The notes beneath the pieces are model-generated. The model had not been told where the DNA came from, did no database searches, and saw only the letters and a list, made by a program, of their open reading frames with translations. Positions 34,960-46,137 of a stretch of 64,000 nt of DNA are shown here, piece by piece; the stretch's first letter is position 1, and each line of letters begins with the position of its first letter. The stretch covers positions 1 through 64,000 of the forward strand of contig JAOTOM010003997.1 of NCBI GenBank assembly GCA_034440615.1. Direction: 5' to 3'. The DNA is from Ashinkailepas kermadecensis (lineage: Eukaryota > Arthropoda > Thecostraca > Neolepadidae). The position numbers and the translations under genes were made by a program.

Positions 34960-35745
34960 GGCTGTGACGTGCCACCATATGACACGATGGCATCCCGTGG
35001 CTGTGACGTGCCACCAGTGATCCAGCACGACATCCACCACCTTATGGCACGGTGGCATCCCGTGGCTGTGACGTGCCACCAGTGCTCCAGCACGACATCC
35101 ACCACCTTCTGACACGGTGGCATCCCGTGGCTGTGACGTGCCACCAGTGCTCCAGCACGACATCCGCCACCTTATGACATGGTGGCATCCCGTGGCTGTG
35201 ACGTGCCAACAAAGCTCCAGAACGATATCCACCACCTTATGACACGGTGGCATCCCGTGGCTGTGACGTGCCACCAGTGCTCCAGCACGACATCCGCCAC
35301 CTTATGACATGGTGGCATCCCGTGGCTGTGACGTGCCAACAAAGCTCCAGAACGATATCCACCACCTTCTAACACGGTGGCATCCCGTGGCTGTGACGTG
35401 CCACCAGTGCTCCAGCACGACATCCACCACCTTATGGCACGGTGGCATCCCGTGGCTGTGACGTGCCACCAGTGCTCCAGCACGACATCCGCCACCTTAT
35501 GACATGGTGGCATCCCGTGGCTGTGACGTGCCAACAAAGCTCCAGAACGATATCCACCACCTTCTAACACGGTGGCATCCCGTGGCTGTGACGTGCCACC
35601 AGTGCTCCAGCACGACATCCACCACCTTATGGCACGGTGGCATCCCGTGGCTGTGACGTGCCACCAGTGCTCCAGCACGACATCCGCCACCTTATGACAC
35701 GGTGGCATCCCGTGGCTGTGACGTGCCACCAGTGCTCCGGTACAA
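34960..35745. repeat. 65-bp minisatellite, 12 copies, trimeric order
   Basis: Each unit carries ggtggca and tgccacc as inverted arms around tcccgtggctgtgacg, so each copy can fold. Three unit types (ccaacaaagctcc; ttatggcac end; gccaccttatgacat end) recur in fixed order in copies 6-8 and 9-11, a 195-bp higher-order unit. Minus frames up to 185 codons are repeat translations. Confidence 0.95.
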
Positions 35746-36955
35746 CATCTAACCTCATGCGGCCAGGCGAGCGGACGTCAGTCGCAGGCTGACCCCTCTA
35801 GTCTCTCCTCTCCGCTCTTACCAAATGCGAACTGGTGAAGCTACCCGCCTGCTTCCTCGCCAGAACAGTGGAGATCGATGACTGCTCGCACCCTTCCAAC
35901 TGAGCTGTAGCGGTGAAAATATTCCCCTTAATATAACACGCACGAATGCTGCAGTCATGGACGCCTAGCTGAATGTGGAACTACTCAAGTGTATTGTACT
36001 AATTTGATTGCCCATTTAAAGGAAATTAATGGTATTTTTGTTGGATAATATGGCTGAGAACAGGGGTAAGTCCTGAGAATAAGGAAGAAGAATTGAAGAG
36101 CAATACTCCGAAATAATGTAAAAGATATGTTTTATGATTTGGTGCCGTTGGTAGTTGTAAGCGACATGCTCCATTACTCACCACTGTACTCTCGAGTCAG
36201 ACAAACACTGCGCTTGTCAACCAACTGCCGCCGCATGTAAAAGGATCCCACTGTACGAGAAATTAGCCTGGGATCATAGTAGATGCAGTTAGTGATGCAG
36301 TAAACAGCATGATGTAGCTCCTTCCTTGAAACTCCAGAGAGCATTTTATCTACCTCTTTTGATTTAATTTCCAGGTCAGGTCAGATTCGTCAGTGCCTGG
36401 GTACCCGGTTTTCGCGACAGTTTTCGTACTCTGGTCGAGAAGCAAATGCGATTTCGTGCTTCAATATTACATATATGCAAACTGGTGACATATTCAAGCA
36501 CACTGACACGCAGAGGCGAAAAAATGCCTCCTTGTTACCAGGGTAGGGGCAAACAAAATTGAATGTTCTGTCAGCGCAGAATACATTAACTAAATGCCTA
36601 GCATGGAATGCTTGCATTTTGTCTTTTTCAATGCCACCACTTCGTAGTAAATGATTGAGGAGTACGCCATCCTCTGTACCTGCGGCAAAGATACCCATTT
36701 CTGTCCACGCTGGGAGCCAAGGCCGAGTGCCGTTTCCACTCCGTCCCTGCCACTCCAGGGCCGAGGTGCAAAAGGCAATCAATGTCGGTCGCTGTCGTCC
36801 ATGTCGACTGTGCCCTTCAGCCCCGCACCAGTCGATGAGCTGCACTATGGCTGCGGCCACCCCAGGTGCAGCACGCCCGGTGCGGTGCTCCATACCGGGT
36901 GCTCCATGTGTGGTGCTTCATATGTGCCGCTTCACGTGTGATGCTCCAGGCGCAA
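35746..36955. other. unique spacer; unassigned minus-strand frame
   Basis: A minus frame at 36390-36893 (167 codons) is one of the longest outside tandem repeats. It is Cys/His/Arg-containing, has no recognisable domain, and overlaps plus frames at 36651-37074. I would not call it a gene without transcript or homology support. Confidence 0.3.
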
Positions 36956-37112
36956 CACAGGTCAGGGGTCAGCCTGACCTGTCGACCCAGGTCAGGGGTC
37001 AGCCTGACCTGTCTACCGACAATCACGCTCCGGTGAGCCGGCCTCGGCGGCCGGCAGATCAGGGGTCATCCTGACCTGTCGACCCAGGTCAGGGGCCGGT
37101 CTGACCTGTCGG
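36956..37112. repeat. four palindromic AGGTCA-containing units
   Basis: Two exact copies (from 36958 and 36988) of an inverted repeat caggtcagg ... cctgacctg around a 6-bp centre ggtcag, then two diverged copies (about 37045 and 37085). Each has AGGTCA half-sites facing each other. Confidence 0.85.
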
Positions 37113-37224
37113 TCGGAAGCACGCTCCAGTAAGCTGGTCTCGACGGGCGACAGGCGGTGGCGCCGCCAACTTTTCCCATCAGCGCCGAGCCTCACCGTCT
37201 TTTGCCGACGACGACTGCTTAGTT

Positions 37225-38770
37225 AGCCGGCTGTCACGACAGCATCAGCCAGCCAGTGTGGCCCGGCCAACTCGGCTGATGGTGCGACAATCTCTGCCTC
37301 CTCGGCTGGTGACGTGACAGTATCTGCCTCCGGTGGCAGGTCATCAGCCACCGAGCGTGACCCGGCCAACTCGGCTGATGGTGCGACAATCTCTGCCTCC
37401 TCGGCTGGTGACGTGACAGTATCTGCCTCCGGTGGCAGGTCATCAGCCACCGAGCGTGACCCGGTCAACTCGGCTGATGGTGCGACAATCTCTGCCTCCT
37501 CGGCTGGTGACGTGACAGTATCGCCTCGTGGCAGGTCATCAGCCACCCAGCGTGACCCGGTCAACTCGGCTGATGGTGCGACAATCTCTCCTCCTCGGCC
37601 GAGATCCGCCGCCGGGGGGACACCCCCAGGGCCCCCACCACGGGGGAGGGGGGAAAACCTCTCCCCCCCCGGCGGAAAACGCGACAATCTCCGCCGCCGG
37701 TGGCAGGTCATCAGCCACCCAGCGTGACCCGGTCAACTCGGCTGATGCACAATCTCTCCTCCTCGGCTGGTGACGTGACAGTATCTGCCTCCGTGCAGGT
37801 CATCAGCCACCAGCGTGACCTGGTCAACTCGGCTGATGGTGCGACAATCTCTCTCCTCGGCCGGAGACGCGACAATCTCCGCCTCCGGTGGCAGGTCATC
37901 AGCCACCCAGGCCGGTCAACTCGGCTGATGACTTCTCCTCACGCATTCCCCTCCTGGCTTCAGCACCAGCGTACGTCAACTCGGCTGATGGTGCGACAAT
38001 CTCTCCCTCCTCGGCCGGAGACGCGACAATCTCCGCCTCCGGTGGCAGGTCATCAGCCACCGAGCGTGACCCGGTCAACTCGGCTGATGGTGCGACAATC
38101 TCTCCCTCCTCGGCCGGAGACGCGACAATCTCCGCCTCCGGTGGCAGGTCATCAGCCACCGAGCGTGACCCGGTCAACTCGGCTGATGGTGCGACAATCT
38201 CTCCTCCTCGGCCGGAGACGCGACAATCTCCGCCTCCGGTAGCAGGTCATCAGCCACCCAGCGTGACCCGGTCAACTCGGCTGATGGTGCGACAATCTCT
38301 CCCTCCTCGGCCGGAGACGCGACAATCTCCGCCTCCGGTGGCAGGTCATCAGCCACCGAGCGTGACCCGGTCAACTCGGCTGATGGTGCGACAATCTGCA
38401 TTTATAGCGTGACCCGGTCACTGGCTGATGGTGCGACAATCTCTCCCTCCTCGGCCGGAGACGCGACAATCTCCGCCTCCGGTGGCAGGTCATCAGCCAC
38501 CGAGCGTGACCCAGCCAACTCGGCTGATGACGTGACAGTGTCTGCTTCCTCGACTGATGGCGTGACAATCTCTGCCTCCTCGGCTGGTGACGCGACAATC
38601 TCCGCCGCCGGTGGCAGGTCATCAGCCACCAGCGTGACCCGGTCAACTCGGCTGATGGTGCGACAATCTCTCCCTCCTCGGCCGGCGACTCGACAATCTC
38701 CGCCGCCGGTGGCAGGTCATCAGCACCCCGTGTGAGCCGGTCAACTCGGCTGATGGCGTGACAGTGTCTG
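37225..38770. repeat. 99-bp minisatellite (33 codons), about 15 copies
   Basis: Units contain ggtgcgacaatctct, gacgcgacaatctccgcctc, ggtggcaggtcatcagccac and gtgacccggtcaactcggct. The 33-codon period keeps both strands open over several units. The minus reading gives an acidic Pro/Glu/Ala-rich repeat (LPPEA-E/D ... SPAEE ... APSAEL), but frameshifting indels break it into pieces of 75-162 codons and changes between units are largely non-synonymous. Probably not coding. Confidence 0.92.
37600..37690. other. GC hairpin insertion inside the 99-bp array
   Basis: One array unit is split by about 85-90 bp unlike its surroundings: runs of G and C bounded by ccgccgccgggggg at the left and cccccccggcgg at the right, which pair. 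It may be a small foldback insertion, a quadruplex-prone repair product or an assembly error. Confidence 0.55.
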
Positions 38771-38789
38771 CCTCCTCGACTGATGGCGT

Positions 38790-39050
38790 GATAATCGTTG
38801 CCGCCAGTGACAGGTCATCAGGTCGTAGTCAAAAGATCAGGAGGTGGCTGTCGGACGGTAATTGTCGAACGGTGGTCAGAAGGTAACCATCAGGTCGTAG
38901 TTAGGTGGTTATCAGTTGGTCGTTGGGTGATTATCAGGTGGACATGAGGTGTTCATTGAGTTGGTCCATGACGTGTCCCGGTCTGGTTGGCACTTTCACC
39001 GGGCGATCATTAGGTCACCAAGCGGTCATCAGGAAGTCACCAGGAGGGTA
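38790..39050. repeat. degenerate ggtcatcagg repeats
   Basis: Loose copies of tcatcaggtcgtagt and related words following the 99-bp array. Too diverged for a firm period. Confidence 0.55.
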
Positions 39051-39894
39051 TCTGTTGTCATGCTGCTACAGCAACTGGAAACGTAAACCAATCGCAAACG
39101 ATGCAATTTCATCAGAGTATGTACAAGTGTATCGTCGAGCCTTTGCAACGTGGATGCCAACCAGAGCTACCACTTTTTCCGGATTAGATATCTTGCCGGT
39201 TGACTACCAGGGGCTGCTGCCCCACAGTTAGCATGTCAGACGAGGTCCTTTTTATTCGTGTGAACCTAAATCTAGATCAGTTTGTCACATGTACTGTTGT
39301 TCACAAGCATGGCCAAGCCAGGCGGCAATAATGAACTTGGATGCATTCATGGTTTATTTCGCTTGCCTTGTTATCCTTTTCAGGATGAACAGACCACAAA
39401 ATTCACCCAATCATGCGAAAGACGACAAATCGATTGATCAATAGTAACAGGACTGTTTTGTCGTGGAATGATTATTGAAATATTTCTTCGATTCATGTTA
39501 TATGCTTAGCGAGCGGTCCCTTCAATTGTCCGTTTCACCACTGGATTCCGATAACTTCGTGATTTCAGTTCGTTTCGAGCCACATCGTTCATCCTACGTA
39601 TTTTTTTAGCTAAACAAGATCATCCCTTCCCCCTGTAGCATTGGGTACCACCAAAGTGTTCAGCATACAAACCGTATGTCAAGCATTCGGCCACAACAAT
39701 GCTCGCGAGCTACTATCAGAGCGGCGAGCTGCCGCCAAAGCTGTGAGCTCGTGGTTGGCGAGCTGGAGAGATCCATCCAGGCTGGTCACACCGGCACCGG
39801 CGCCGTGGAGTCGAGTCGAGTCGCAAACCGGTTTTGCAATTAGCAGGACAGTCGTTTTGGTCCATTACGTGGAGCGATGGGAGGCCGATGTCAG
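39051..39894. other. unique AT-rich spacer
   Basis: No gene recognised; the plus frame 39641-39970 (109 codons) runs into the next array and has no known domain. Confidence 0.35.
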
Positions 39895-41225
39895 CAGCCG
39901 GCGTGCCGTGGCCATTAGCTGGCCTCTACTGACTGTGACTGTGCCCTCTGTGAGCGGCTCTGCGATGTGAGCGGCTCTGCCGTGGCCATTAGCTGGCCTC
40001 TGCTGACTGACTGACTGTGCCCTCTGTGAGCGGCGCTGCCGTGGTCATTAGCTGCACCCTGCTGTCTGTGACTGTGCCCTCTGTGAGCGGCGCCGCCGTG
40101 GTCATTAGCTGCACCCTGCTGTCTGTGACTGTGCCCTCTGTGAGCGGCGCTGCCGTGGTCATCAGCTGGTCTCTGCTGACTGACTGACTGTGCCCTCTGT
40201 GAGCGGCGCCGCCGTGGCCATTAGCTGGTCTCTGCTGACTGACTGACTGTGCCCTCTGTGAGCGGCTCTGCGACGTGAGCGGCTCTGCCGTGGCCATTAG
40301 CTGGCCTCTGCTGACTGACTGACTGACTGTGCCCTCTGTGAGCGGCGCTGCCGTGGCCATCAGCTGGCCTCTGCTGACTGACTGACTGTGCCCTCTGTGA
40401 GCGGCGCCGCCGTGGTCATTAGCTGCACCCTGCTGTCTGTGACTGTGCCCTCTGTGAGCGGCGCTGCCGTGTGAGCGGCGCTGCCGTGGTCATCAGCTGG
40501 CCTCTGCTGACTGCGTGGCCATTAGCTGGTCTCTGCTGACTGACTGACTGTGCCCTCTGTGAGCGGCGCCGCCGTGGCCATTAGCTGGTCTCTGCTGACT
40601 GACTGACTGTGCCCTCTGTGAGCGGCGCCGCCGTGGTCATTAGCTGCACCCTGCTGTCTGTGACTGTGCCCTCTGTGAGCGGCGCTGCCGTGGCCATTAG
40701 CTGGCCTCTGCTGACTGACTGACTGTGCCCTCTGTGAGCGGCGCCGCCGTGGCCATTAGCTGGTCTCTGCTGACTGACTGACTGTGCCCTCTGTGAGCGG
40801 CGCCGCCGTGGCCATTAGCTGGTCTCTGCTGACTGACTGACTGTGCCCTCTGTGAGCGGCGCTGCCGTGGTCATTAGCTGCACCCTGCTGTCTGTGACTG
40901 TGCCCTCTGTGAGCGGCGCCGCCGTGGCCATTAGCTGGTCTCTGCTGACTGACTGACTGTGCCCCCTGTGAGCGGCGCCGCCGTGGCCATTAGCTGGTCT
41001 CTGCTGACTGACTGACTGTGCCCCTGTGACGCTCTGCCGTGCTTTGGTCTCTGCTGACTGACTGACTGTGCCCCCTGTGAGCGGCGCTGCCGTGTGAGCG
41101 GCGCCGCCGTGGTCATTAGCTGCACCCTGCTGTCTGTGACTGTGCCCTCTGTGAGCGGCGCCGCCGTGGCCATTAGCTGGTATCTGCTGACTGACTGACT
41201 GTGCCCCCTGTGAGCGGCTCTGCCG
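39895..41225. repeat. 59-60-bp minisatellite, about 22 copies
   Basis: Units contain gtgccctctgtgagcggcgc, cgccgtggccattagctgg and tctctgctgactgact. A second unit type replaces the end with tgcaccctgctgtctgtgac. The number of gact words varies (2-4). Types alternate in blocks. Confidence 0.93.
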
Positions 41226-41879
41226 TGGCTATAGGCAAACGACCATGTGGCCTGTTGAGTGCCGCGTGTCGAGTGTTGAGAGTAGTCGAGATAACGCGCT
41301 GGTCCACGAAGCTCATCATGCACAGCGCCACGGCTAGTTTTCGCCGCATGGAACACAGTTTGAATCACATAGGGTCTTGTGGCAGCGTCGGCCACCCACC
41401 ATGGTGCGCTTGCTCACTAAGATGTGGCTCCTTTTTGCAATGGAAACACGATACTGATGATCTGACTTCAAAACAAAATTTCGTGGCATTAAATGTTCAT
41501 ACAAATAGCTGAATAGTCCAACACAAATATTGTTGCCATCGGCAAGTCAAACATTTTTGGAGGCAGGAGTCTACCCAGAAAATGATTCAGCACTGGACCA
41601 TAGGGTACATTGACTACTGAAAGCTATTTCCAGTGGCAAGGTAGGCAATGTTAACTGAACTCGCAGCAATCCGTCAAATCGTGTAGTTTGACTAATCCAA
41701 GAAAAAACAAACTGCACACTGAGGACACAATTATCCAATTAGTTTCCCATAGCAAGCTGTCCAAAGCTTATTTACGTCAAGAAACCAATCACTACGGGAG
41801 GGACCATGACTCGTCTAGCCACTCCCCAGGTGCGCCTCTGCCAGAGACAAGCTGCAGACGTGAGATAAACTTCAGATAG
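41226..41879. other. unique spacer
   Basis: Nothing recognised; the plus frame 41201-41512 starts inside the array. Confidence 0.35.
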
Positions 41880-41976
41880 TTGAGTGGTGAGTGGTCGGGC
41901 GTCAGGCTTGTAAACCAACCGTGGTGGCGGGCTTAGGCCACTCATCGTTTGATCCAAGAAGGCGATGGGCTAGGGA
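41880..41976 (+). mobile_element. possible tRNA-derived SINE head
   Basis: tgagtggtgagtggtcgg resembles an A box region, cttgtaaac resembles a tRNA-Thr-type anticodon loop (TGT), and cgtttgatcc a B box, in the right order. It does not fold as an intact tRNA and no SINE body or tail was defined. Confidence 0.3.
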
Positions 41977-43309
41977 CGGGGGGGGGGGCGTTCCGGTAGC
42001 CTGGACTGCGTCGATGCATTGTTAGCACGCTTAGCTCTCGGTTAAAATTATGGCGTTGAAATTGAAGCTTCGCACGACCAGGGTGAGCTCAAGGCATGCC
42101 TCTCAAGCGGCGCCCGCACGACACCGTGCTTCTGTAAAGTCTATCTAGCGATAATTATTGACACAGTTACGTAAGATGAGTGTCAACTAAACTAATCTAC
42201 ATTGGCTCATTTTCTAAACCAATAAATGTTTCGTGCTACCACTGGTGTCAGTGTCATGCGTTGCTACAGTATTGACAACCCGGTTACCACAGGTCAATGT
42301 CCCTACCTACTCCAAATTCCCGCCCTCCAACAGCTGACTAAAATATCTTGGTCTGCCTTTCTCGCTAAAATACAGTTGATCTCGAATTACACCATATTTA
42401 TCAGAAGGAATTTCGTGGCCGTGATTTATTTTCGAAACAACCTGCGTTTTTATTCATGACTCGATACGACTCATCAAGCTTGCGTTCGACAACACCTCGT
42501 GACTGTCAAATCATGAGAGGGTATGCATGACTGAATGGTTGTCTTCAACTGGCTTAGAATGTGCTGATGGATAATTGTTGATGACAAAGGAATGTTTTCA
42601 TAGCTGACGTACTGAAAACAACTTTGACTCGGCGATAACGGGGCACACAAGGCGAAGAGGATAAATACGTTGTTGTGTGCGGAACGGGCTGTGGCTGATG
42701 CGATACACTGGATACACTCCGAGCGCAGCTTGCCTGGTCAGCGGCGTAACTGATTCCAGTTGGTAATCCTCGTTTTGGCGGTCATTCCATGTCAAACTTG
42801 GGACGGCAAATCACGACGGATTTTCAGCGACAAACGATGACGTCATCGCACTCTCGGCTGGCAGCCGGTGAAACGTTTAACCAATTGGTCCAACGTCTGG
42901 TGTGACGCAATACACGCGGCCATAGGCCGGGGGACCGTAAAGTCCGCTCCGCCCGGCCTCGCGCCGCCAAGGTACAGTCAAGATAACCCTTGGTATCGGA
43001 AAACCATCTCAGATCACCCGAATGACCTCCTTGACCCCAATGTGCCGGCGGGTGGCCCTGGACGCATCCCTGGCTGGCTGGTGGAGGTACCACGTGTGCC
43101 TTGTGCTGTTCTGCGGAAGATGCATATCCAATACACAGTGCATGCCATATGTGCTGACATCGGTGTACACCAGACCCGCCGTGGGACTAGCTGTGTAGTC
43201 GGCCTCCAGTGCTACCTGCGGTCATGATGGGATAACCATAGTTCCTCCCTTCTGGTGTCCCCGCGCCTGCGTCATGACGGCGAGGCTGCGCAGTGCGCGG
43301 CTCTGGTTT
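41977..43309. other. unique sequence, no gene recognised
   Basis: Begins with a G11 run. Contains a 14-bp palindrome cgatgacgtcatcg (42835-42848) with a CRE/ATF-type core. Frames at 42824-43093 (minus) and 42868-43227 (plus) overlap and lack known motifs. Confidence 0.35.
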
Positions 43310-43765
43310 GCTCTTCTTCATGCACAAGGTCTACGGTGCTAGTCCGACCTTCATCGTGCACAAGGTCTGCGGTGCTGGTCCGCCCTTCGTCGTGCACAAG
43401 GTCTGCGGTGCTGGTCCGCCCTTCATCGTGCACAAGGTCTGCGGTGCTGGTCCGCCCTTCGTCGTGCACAAGGTCTGCGGTGCTGGTCCGCCCTTCATCG
43501 TGCACAAGGTCTGCGGTGCTGGTCCGGCCTTCATTCCAAGGTCTGCGGTGCTGGTCCGCCCTTCATCGTGCACAAGGTCTGCGGTGCTGGTCCGCCCTTC
43601 GTCGTGCACAAGGTCTGCGGTGCTGGTCCGGCCTTCATCGTGCACAAGGTCTGCGGTGCTGGTCCGCCCTTCGTCGTGCACAAGGTCTGCGGTGCTGGTC
43701 CGCCCTTCATCGTGCACAAGGTCTGCGGTGCTGGTCCGGCCTTCATCGTGCACAAGGCCTGCGAC
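43310..43765. repeat. 36-bp minisatellite, about 12 copies
   Basis: Units contain cgtgcacaaggtctgcggtg and ctggtccgcccttc-a/g-t; the two last-base types mostly alternate. One copy is shortened (about 43535). With 36 a multiple of three and no stops, two plus and several minus frames are open (up to 181 codons) with 12-residue repeats. Confidence 0.95.
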
Positions 43766-44067
43766 CGCCACCTGTCACCGGAAATGACTGCCGCGCCTGA
43801 TTGATAATGGCCGCAGTGGCAATGTCAAAAACATGCTTATCTATTGCGTCGGAAGCTTGCTGGTATCAAGTTGTCATACAACAAACAAACTAATTGGAGC
43901 CATTTAATTATTTGTTTTCATGCTACAGTTATATTTCAATTCGTATGCATAGTGTGACATAAGTGACGGACTACACCTCTGTATAGAAATTTAGCTTTTT
44001 CTGTTTTTTTTTATTGCCGCTTTTGTGTGACGATTGGCATGCATTGGCTGTTTCTGGTGGGTTGGCA
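43766..44067. other. unique spacer
   Basis: AT-rich, T8 run near 44003; nothing recognised. Confidence 0.4.
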
Positions 44068-44170
44068 TGTTGGTTGCTGCTGATCGGATGGCCTGCTGGT
44101 TGCTGCTGGTCGGATAGCCTACTGGTTGTTGCTGGTCGTGCAGCCTGCTGGTTGCTGCTGGTCGGGAACT
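44068..44170. repeat. 26-bp repeat, 4 copies
   Basis: Units of ggttgctgctggtcggat plus gcctgct. Confidence 0.85.
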
Positions 44171-44539
44171 CTGTCGGTTGTCGTGGCCCGACAGCAGGTC
44201 CTGCCGGCGGCTTCCCCGACCCTGCCAACCAGCCAACTGAGGCGCCGCCACCACAGCCGTCACAATCGCACCTCCGTCTGTCGTCACGTCCGTAACGAGA
44301 CCGTCACGCGTGCGATGGCCCGCAGCAGACTCGGCCGCCCCCGCCCGCCGCGCGCAAATAGACAACGCTCGGGATCGGTGGGCGGCGCGCGACTGTGTAC
44401 ATTACCAGAGGAGCCGGCGCCGCGGCCGGCTGACGCGGCACGCCGCCCGATTTGTATTGGCCGTGGTGCGTGAAGGTGTTTTCCGCGCTGTCCGGCGCAC
44501 CGGGCCGGCGCGCCGGCACAGGTCTGGCGCCGGCAACAC
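44171..44539. other. CpG-rich unique spacer
   Basis: Highly GC-rich and open on both strands by composition (frames 44310-44954 plus, 44304-44867 minus continue into the next repeat). No domain recognised. Confidence 0.35.
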
Positions 44540-44840
44540 GAGCGGCCCCATGGTCGGCGCCGGAGGCGTCCCTACAGCCGTCCTCACGGTCGGCTCTAGG
44601 GCCGGTCCCACGGTGGGCTCCACAGTCAGCCCCACGATCGGCCCCATGGTTGGCGCCGGAGGCGGCCCTACAGTCGGCCATGGGGTCGGCCCGACGGTCG
44701 GTTCCACGGTGGGCTCCGCAGTCGTCCCCAAGGTCATCCCCACGATCGGCCCCATGGTTGGCGCCGGAGGCGGCCCTACAGTCGGCCATGGGGTCGGCCC
44801 GACGGTCGGTTCCACGGTGCGCCCCACAGTCAGCTTGCTC
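44540..44840. repeat. GC-rich compound repeat with a 120-bp duplication
   Basis: Short words ggtcggc-ccacggt and ggcgccggaggc are arranged in larger blocks; a block of about 110-120 bp starting near 44630 recurs near 44750 almost unchanged. Confidence 0.85.
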
Positions 44841-44994
44841 CACAGCCTGGCCCACAGTCGGCTTCAAGGTCGGCTTCGCAGTCTGTCCTATGCCATGTCA
44901 CGGCAGCCACTTGGGTGTCCACCAGAGACAGAATACCGCTCTGTGCTCGTCTGAAGTACGGTGACCGACCTACTCCAGCACATAAACTGTTCCC

Positions 44995-45215
44995 CAACAG
45001 TGTCCTCCGACAGGTCCCCCTGCAGTGTCCTCCGACAGGTCCCCCAGCAGTATCCGCCGACAGGTCCCCCCAGCAGTATCCGCCGACAGGTCCCCCCAGC
45101 ATTGCCTGCTGACACGTCCACCAGCAGTGTCCTCTGACATACCCAAGCTGTGTCCACCAACAGGTACCCCAGCATTGCCAGCCCATACGTCCACCAGCAG
45201 TGTTCACCGATAGTT
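44995..45215. repeat. 24-27-bp degenerate repeat, about 9 copies
   Basis: Variants of cagtgtcctccgacaggtcc. Confidence 0.8.
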
Positions 45216-45263
45216 GTCGCCAGTAGTGCCTGCCAATAGTGTTCCCTAAAGATTTCCGCCAGT

Positions 45264-45703
45264 GGCGTTGGCTCGGCTATCTGCGAGTGGTATCCCCCGT
45301 TGGGCCCCAAGTGGCGTTGGCTCGGCTATCTGCCAGTGGTATCCCCCGTTGGGCCCCAAGTGGCGTTGGCTCGGCTATCTGCCAGTGGTATCCCCCGTTG
45401 GGCCTCAAGTGGCGTTGGCTCGGCTATCTGCGAGTGGTATCCCCCGTTGGGCCCCAAGTGGCGTTGGCTCGGCTATCTGCCAGTGGTATCCCCCGTTGGG
45501 CCCCAAGTGGCGTTGGCTCGGCTATCTGCCAGTGGTATCCCCCGTTGGGCCTCAAGTGGCGTTGGCTCGGCTATCTGCGAGTGGTATCCCCCGTTGGGCC
45601 CCAAGTGGCGTTGGCTCGGCTATCTGCCAGTAGTATCCCCCGTTGGGCCCCAAGTGGCGTTGGCTCGGCTATCTGCCAGTGGTATCCCCCGTTGGGCCCC
45701 AAG
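45264..45703. repeat. 49-bp minisatellite, 9 copies in three trimers
   Basis: Units contain ggcgttggctcggctatctg and agtggtatcccccgttgggc. The first unit of each set of three has cGagtgg, and the third of the first two sets has ccTcaag, giving a 147-bp higher-order unit repeated three times. Three plus frames stay open (up to 199 codons). Confidence 0.95.
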
Positions 45704-45981
45704 CCTTTGTCTGGCTTTTCCGCCAACTCATCGATTCCCGCGGCGCCAACTAAATGAGTCGATTTCGACTTTTTCCTCGCACCACCGCCACCCTCGGCTG
45801 CGTGCTCAACTTGCCGCGGGGAGAGGCGACGAGCACCTCTTGAGCGGCCCTCGTGTGCGATTCCGACTGTGGCTCGAGGCCCGGCCCCGGGCGTACTGAC
45901 GGCGCTCGATTGGGGGGCAGCAGCGGGCGACACGGCCTCGCTAAAGGCTGAGGAAACGGCACAGTCCCGACCGGCCGTCAC
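45704..45981. other. GC-rich unique spacer
   Basis: Short frames on both strands; nothing recognised. Confidence 0.4.
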
Positions 45982-46137
45982 ACTGTACTTATGGTCCGGG
46001 TCGGCACTCTGTGCTTATGGCATGGGCCGGCACGCTGTACTTATGGTCCCGAATCGACACGCTATACGTATGGTCCGGGCCGACACGCTGTACTTGTGGT
46101 TCGGGCTGATACGCTGTGCTTGTGGTCCGGGCCGACC
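45982..46137. repeat. 27-bp repeat, about 5 copies
   Basis: Variants of cacgctgtacttatggtccg. Confidence 0.8.

Noticed and set aside
34960..35745. Regular repeats that might suggest a CRISPR array
   Set aside because: Units are contiguous with no unique spacers, the genome is eukaryotic and no cas genes are present. The same holds for the other arrays.
36390..36893. 167-codon minus-strand frame as a gene
   Set aside because: Non-repetitive, but no recognisable motif; length is attainable by chance in GC-rich DNA.
41880..41976. Functional tRNA-Thr gene
   Set aside because: A- and B-box-like words and an anticodon-loop-like word exist, but acceptor and T arms do not pair; at most a SINE head.
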